Virus record (IMG/VR): IMGVR_UViG_3300017593_000076 | Location: 1-25,254 of that record | Strand: one strand, 5' to 3' | Length of the DNA: 25,254 nt | Source of the DNA: a virus | In this document: positions 22,242 through 25,254 of the stretch, one piece after another | Layout: each line of letters starts with the position of its first letter | Numbering within the stretch: the first letter of the stretch is position 1 | The notes under the pieces: model-generated | Databases searched by the model: none | The model's input: only the letters and a program-made list of their open reading frames with translations | Told to the model about the DNA's origin: nothing | Translations under genes and position numbers: made by a program

Positions 22242-23801
22242 TCAGCTCCCGAACGGGTTATAATCGGCGTCGACCGTTACGCCGGTTCGCTGCCCCTGCT
22301 CCAAATGATCGGCGCGGCCCGCCCCGGACATGCGGCCCCAGCCGCTCGCGACCATCAGATACTGCAGCGCGTCGTGAACGTGGCTGAATTGGTTCTTCAC
22401 CGGCTTGTTGTCGTAGCGGCCCTCTTTGCCGGCGAGCGCGGTGCGGCGATATTTGTACCCGCTGTTGAAGCCGCGGCGCAGGATCTTGCACGCCGGGCTG
22501 ATGACCAGGGCGGGACGATCGCCCTCGAGGATCTTGGTCAGCGGCCGCCGCACCGCCTCGAGGCGGATCGTCAAATCATTGTTCGGCACCGGCGCGGGGC
22601 GGATCTTCAACTTCGAAACTTTCGCCGCGGTCTGCAGCCAGGTCAGCTCATTGCCGGATCCATCGACGCCCTTGGTCGCCGCGGGGTCGACGGCGGCGAA
22701 TTCGATCGCGAAACCCGGGAAGCGGCTAGCGAGAAGGTCGGCCAGGGCCTCGCCGAACGCCGTGGGCCCGACCGCGGCGAGCTGATCATCCTCCTCGAGG
22801 AAGGTGGCGAGCTCGGCGAGCACGATCGTTTGCCCTAGCTGGTTGCGCTGGGCGATGACGGCCGCCGGGGTCAGCCCCGCGTCCATGCCGATGCGCAGCG
22901 CGACGCCGCGGATCGGCTGGATATCGGCATCGGTGACGTGCCGCCCGTTGCTGAACTCGGGATAGACCGGCATGCCGTCGCGCACGGCGCCGAATTTGTT
23001 ATGGACCATGCGGCGGCATTTGTCGGCCGACATGAGCGCGGCTTGCTTGAGGTAGTAATTGCGGCCGCCCTTGAGATTTTGGAGGTTTTCGGCGCCGGGA
23101 TCGAGGCCGCCGGGCTGCTCGAAGAAGTCGATCAGCTTTTGCGTCCCGCCCGTCTCTTCGGCGATCACGGCCGCGAGCTCGGGATCGATCGCTTTGTCGA
23201 CGAACAGCGAATACATGTGATTGTCTTCGTCGGGCGCGTTGAAATCGCCCCAGATCTGCGCGAGCGTGCAGCCTCCTTGAACCTCTGCAGGGTAGCGGCC
23301 GACGCGGCCGACGCCGAACTCGAGTAGATCCGGCGGCAGCAGATCCCATTCGTTGCCCCACAGGCCTGTGAGCTCGAAACCGCGCAGCACGTCCTCGACG
23401 CTATGGTCGCCGATCGCCGTGAAGATCATCTCCATGTCGATTTGGTGAAAGCCGCGCACGCCAGGCCGGCCGACATTGATCGTGAACGTGTGCGTGCGGG
23501 GCGCTTCGCCCGACCATTTGCCGATTTCCTTGGGCACCCACTGATGCCAGGTCTTAATCAGCGTGCGATCGAGGTTCGGATAGGTGTCGCGGACGGCCGC
23601 GATGCGGCACCGCTTGACGAAGCACTTGCGCGTATCGTCCCAAACCGGCCGCTGCGCGTTCGCCAGGCGAAAACAACGGGCGATCCCTGCAACCGTCTTG
23701 CCACCGCCGACCGGCCCCATTATGCCGCTGATAAATGCCGTGCTCGCGATGAAGGCCGACGCCTTCGGCCCCACCGGCATCATCTGCCTGATCGACGCCA
23801 T
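22242..23801 (-). CDS. Terminase large subunit (packaging ATPase-nuclease)
   Basis: 519 residues. Walker A GPVGGGKT at 29-36; Walker B-like segment GLWGNEWD at 146-153; nuclease-domain acidic residues in RIGMDAG (Asp307), AAVDPAA (Asp372) and a C-terminal HVHDALQYL (Asp477), consistent with a RuvC/RNase H-like fold. It would drive DNA into the procapsid through the portal and cut concatemers. The start ATG at 23801 shares its A with the stop of the short upstream frame (TAATG). The C-terminal DHLEQ (498-502) is encoded by a copy of the repeated promoter-like motif, so this end of the protein may be constrained by regulation rather than by function. Confidence 0.95.
   Translation of the reverse strand: MASIRQMMPVGPKASAFIASTAFISGIMGPVGGGKTVAGIARCFRLANAQRPVWDDTRKCFVKRCRIAAVRDTYPNLDRTLIKTWHQWVPKEIGKWSGEAPRTHTFTINVGRPGVRGFHQIDMEMIFTAIGDHSVEDVLRGFELTGLWGNEWDLLPPDLLEFGVGRVGRYPAEVQGGCTLAQIWGDFNAPDEDNHMYSLFVDKAIDPELAAVIAEETGGTQKLIDFFEQPGGLDPGAENLQNLKGGRNYYLKQAALMSADKCRRMVHNKFGAVRDGMPVYPEFSNGRHVTDADIQPIRGVALRIGMDAGLTPAAVIAQRNQLGQTIVLAELATFLEEDDQLAAVGPTAFGEALADLLASRFPGFAIEFAAVDPAATKGVDGSGNELTWLQTAAKVSKLKIRPAPVPNNDLTIRLEAVRRPLTKILEGDRPALVISPACKILRRGFNSGYKYRRTALAGKEGRYDNKPVKNQFSHVHDALQYLMVASGWGRMSGAGRADHLEQGQRTGVTVDADYNPFGS
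22298..22311 (-). promoter_or_regulatory. Promoter-like motif, site C (portal block)
   Basis: CGATCATTTGGAGC inside the 3' end of the terminase large subunit gene. The conserved TA is at 22279-22278, 40 nt before the ATG of the next gene at 22238. Identical 14-mers occur at two other block starts. Confidence 0.6.
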
Positions 23802-24139
23802 TACACCCCTACCCCATTTGCCGGGCCCGGGAATTGCGCGACCGATCCCTTACCCCTACCCGATCCGTCGGCGTTCGCCTTCGCGGATGCATCCAAGTGG
23901 CCGAGGCGAGGGAAATCGAGCCCTTCGCATGCCATCGGCCCGAAAATGTGAAATGTCTCGGGCGCGACCCCGGGACCATATCGGGAAAGGCCGTTGGGGG
24001 GCCCCGGGGGGTGCCTCGCCGATCGGCCCAGGCAAAGGCCCCCCGGGGTGCGGCCAACGTGAAGGTGCGAAACCTGACGGGACGGGCCAGATTGCCGCTC
24101 TAGATCAATGCGATAGTGCGAGCGTTCCGAACTTGTCAT
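23801..24139 (-). CDS. Doubtful short ORF between terminase genes
   Basis: A 112-residue frame whose start overlaps the small-subunit stop as ATGA and whose stop overlaps the large-subunit start as TAATG. Such exact joints are typical of real operon genes. Against this, the protein is rich in Gly and Pro (HPPGPPNGLSRYGPGVAPE), uses codons rare in its neighbours (many GGG, CCC, AGG and a CTA), and spans a very strong hairpin, so the DNA may serve as a structural signal instead. No family is recognised. Translation may serve only to couple the two terminase genes. It is listed because its boundaries fit, with low confidence in a functional product. Confidence 0.3.
   Translation of the reverse strand: MTSSERSHYRIDLERQSGPSRQVSHLHVGRTPGGLCLGRSARHPPGPPNGLSRYGPGVAPETFHIFGPMACEGLDFPRLGHLDASAKANADGSGRGKGSVAQFPGPANGVGV
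23992..24059. repeat. Large GC-rich inverted repeat between the terminase genes
   Basis: Left arm pieces CGTTGG, CCCCGGGGGG and TGCCT pair with right arm pieces AGGCA, CCCCCCGGGG and CCAACG around a loop of about 13 nt, with small internal loops. The whole element is 68 bp and would be very stable as RNA or as a DNA cruciform. It lies in the only sizeable gap of the packaging genes. Possible roles are a packaging (pac/cos) recognition region or a regulator of large-subunit expression; neither is proven. Confidence 0.7.
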
Positions 24140-24822
24140 TCCGAACTCCCTTCATCGACGTGCGAGAAACCCACGTTTTCCGCCGTTTCTTCGCCCGCGA
24201 AGCCCATGCCGCCGAACAGGTCGCCATCGGTGCCCGCGGGCACCAGGTCGCCGCCGTCGAGCAGGCCGCCGCCCTCGACGAAATTGATCGTCACATCGCC
24301 CTGCACGCGATGGTCGACCGCGATCGGCATCTTCGACGCGAAGAAGGGCAGCAGATTGTCGTCGCATCGGATCTGCAGCTGCGCGGCCTCGAGCTTCGAG
24401 CAGCCGAGCTCGCCGGCCAGCTGCTCGACCGAGCGCCCCAGGAAGCGCATTTGCGTCACCCCAGGCTGCGGCCCGAACTGCAGCAGATATTGCTGGAAGG
24501 CCAGATTTTGCCGGTTCTTCGACCCCGGCTTGCGGCCGCCGTCGCCCTTCAGGCGTCGGTGCTCGGCGATCGCGCGGTGCAGGTCGCCGCCCATGGCCAT
24601 CTGCAGCTGCACGATCTCGGCCGCGTCGGGCAGCGACACATAGGCGTCGTTCTCGGCCAGGTCGGGCAGCTCGGGCGCGTCCCCATCGGGTATCAGGGGC
24701 AGCTGCTCGCCCGCGCTGGCGGCCTTCGCCTGGTCGAAATCGGACCGCGCCGCGTCGATCGACGCCCGCGCGCCAGCGGCATCGCCGCCGAAAATTTCGC
24801 CCGCCTCGCCCGTGCTCGACAC
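24136..24822 (-). CDS. Terminase small subunit-like protein
   Basis: 228 residues. An acidic N-terminal half is followed by RRLKGDGGRKPGSKNRQNLAFQQYLLQFGPQPG and LAGELGCSKLEAAQLQIRCDDNLLPFFASKMPIAVD. The sequence 'GRkpGSkN' followed by 'LA.eLgcs..EA...q..aa...lPyf..K.P.AV' is common in proteins encoded just upstream of podovirus terminase large subunits and often annotated as small subunits or DNA-binding partners. The GTG at 24822 is the first start after an in-frame TAG and follows AGGGG, so the start is well fixed. A promoter-like motif lies about 60 bp upstream. A DNA-recognition role in packaging is inferred. Confidence 0.65.
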   Translation of the reverse strand: MSSTGEAGEIFGGDAAGARASIDAARSDFDQAKAASAGEQLPLIPDGDAPELPDLAENDAYVSLPDAAEIVQLQMAMGGDLHRAIAEHRRLKGDGGRKPGSKNRQNLAFQQYLLQFGPQPGVTQMRFLGRSVEQLAGELGCSKLEAAQLQIRCDDNLLPFFASKMPIAVDHRVQGDVTINFVEGGGLLDGGDLVPAGTDGDLFGGMGFAGEETAENVGFSHVDEGSSE

Positions 24823-24880
24823 CCCAAAACACCCCTAGATCGACGTTGAGGCGAAGCGGCTAGCATGCGCTCGAAGGCGC

Positions 24881-24894
24881 GCTCCAAATGACGA
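24881..24894 (-). promoter_or_regulatory. Promoter-like motif, site D (packaging block)
   Basis: TCATTTGGAGC is conserved, with TCG in place of CGA just before it. The conserved TA is at 24862-24861, 39 nt before the GTG start of the terminase small subunit. This would be the first late promoter of the operon. Confidence 0.55.
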
Positions 24895-24916
24895 CGATCA
24901 TGGGAAGGAGGCTGCA

Positions 24917-25189
24917 CGTTACCGCGTTACCGGTCGAAGATCGGCACGGTAACGCAAAAGGTAACGCCTAAGTCACTCTAAATAGGAAACAAATCCACAC
25001 GTTACCGTTGTTACCATATATATCCATATCTCTATACATGCGCGCATGCGCGTGCGGGCGCGTGTATATTACGCGCGCGCGAGGACGGTAACACCGGTAA
25101 CGGCGCAATTCTGGCAGCGATTTCAGGAGGTTAGGCGTTACCGATTTCGTTACTTTTGGCGTTACACCCCCGCACCCAAGGCGGTAACA
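24917..25189. repeat. Cluster of twelve GTTAC-core repeats (iteron or operator-like)
   Basis: Copies of CGTTACC or close variants start at 24917, 24925, 25000, 25009, 25136, 25148 and 25160 on the plus strand; the reverse form GGTAACG/A starts at 24948, 24960, 25087, 25096 and 25183. Spacing inside groups is 8-12 bp. Groups alternate in orientation: two forward, two reverse, two forward, two reverse, three forward, one reverse. Eight of the twelve or more match GTTACC exactly. Such arrays are typical of replication-initiator iterons or multi-site operators. No protein-coding explanation is convincing here. Confidence 0.75.
25016..25081. other. AT-rich tract joined to an alternating purine-pyrimidine tract
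   Basis: Between two repeat pairs, an AT-rich run (25016-25036) passes into a long alternating purine-pyrimidine stretch (to about 25081) made of CG, TG, CA and TA steps. TATACATGCGC (25033-25043) and GCGCGTGTATA (25058-25068) form an inverted repeat with one G-T mismatch. Easy melting and possible Z-DNA or cruciform formation would suit an origin's unwinding region. Confidence 0.55.
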
Positions 25190-25254
25190 GCCAATCGGCG
25201 CGGCCAACCCCACTTGAATGCCTCGAAAGGGGTAGGGGCGCAAGGACTATGCAT

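Larger units (their letters stand above)
24897..25254. other. Gene-free region at the right edge
   Basis: Apart from the repeats described separately, I see no dependable gene. One minus-strand frame open at the window edge ends at 25162 (ending RRLAVTALGAGV) and could be the C-terminus of a gene entering from the right, but 30 residues are too few to judge. The region separates the late operon from whatever lies beyond, presumably replication and lysogeny genes. Confidence 0.5.

Noticed and set aside
24152-24832. 226-codon minus-strand frame overlapping the terminase small subunit gene
   Set aside because: The product is Arg/Gly-rich and of shadow type, while the alternative frame has the recognisable GRKPGSKN and ELGCSKLEAAQ segments.
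24968-25243. 91-codon minus-strand frame across the repeat array
   Set aside because: It needs a TTG start with no ribosome binding site, follows a stop closely, and its repeated Val-Thr and Arg-Tyr pairs simply translate the GTTAC repeats.
1-25254. CRISPR array, rRNA, complete tRNA, toxin-antitoxin or defence genes
   Set aside because: No regular spacer-repeat structure, no full RNA gene and no such protein family could be recognised; the only array is the GTTAC cluster, whose spacing and alternating orientation do not fit CRISPR.

Overview
The window is the late (structural, packaging and lysis) half of an integrated podovirus-type prophage in a GC-rich alphaproteobacterium, most likely a member of the Sphingomonadales. 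That guess rests on base composition, codon use, protein style and the initiator-tRNA sequence; no host marker gene is present to fix the genus. All convincing phage genes lie on the minus strand, so the operon reads from right to left, and most neighbouring genes overlap or nearly touch.

Left border (1-440): the 5' end and terminal repeat of an IS3-family insertion sequence (1-99), about 160 bp of host DNA with no gene, a rho-independent terminator (262-297), and the 3' half of an initiator tRNA (309-353) that breaks off exactly at the anticodon loop. This is the signature of a tRNA-targeted attachment site. Phage DNA starts there.

Phage genes in transcription order (right to left): a terminase small subunit-like protein (24822-24136), a GC-rich structured spacer or small ORF, terminase large subunit (23801-22242), two small proteins, portal (21445-19805), Bbp19-like protein, scaffold, major capsid protein (18357-17437), a small capsid-block protein, terminator, tail tubular proteins A and B (adaptor and nozzle), a GNAT-like small protein, four internal virion or ejection-type proteins (one carrying a lytic transglycosylase-like and a ParB-like domain), a beta-helix tailspike, then a lysis cassette: two small unknowns, endolysin, holin-like protein, small unknown, and an overlapping Rz/Rz1-like spanin pair. 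The order matches the T7-type head-tail module, with extra genes.

Regulation: a 14-bp motif (CGATCATTTGGAGC, minus strand) occurs at four places, each upstream of a transcription-block start (terminase small subunit, the gene after the large terminase, capsid, tailspike). All four share a TA dinucleotide at the same distance downstream, and three place it 35-40 nt before a start codon. I propose these are the late promoters of the phage; two lie inside the coding end of the preceding gene and there encode the same peptide, DHLEQ.

Right border (24897-25254): no convincing gene, but twelve copies of a GTTAC-core heptamer arranged mainly in pairs of alternating orientation around an AT-rich and alternating purine-pyrimidine tract. 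This looks like a replication origin or a large operator region. Integrase, repressor and replication genes are not in the window and presumably lie beyond its right edge.
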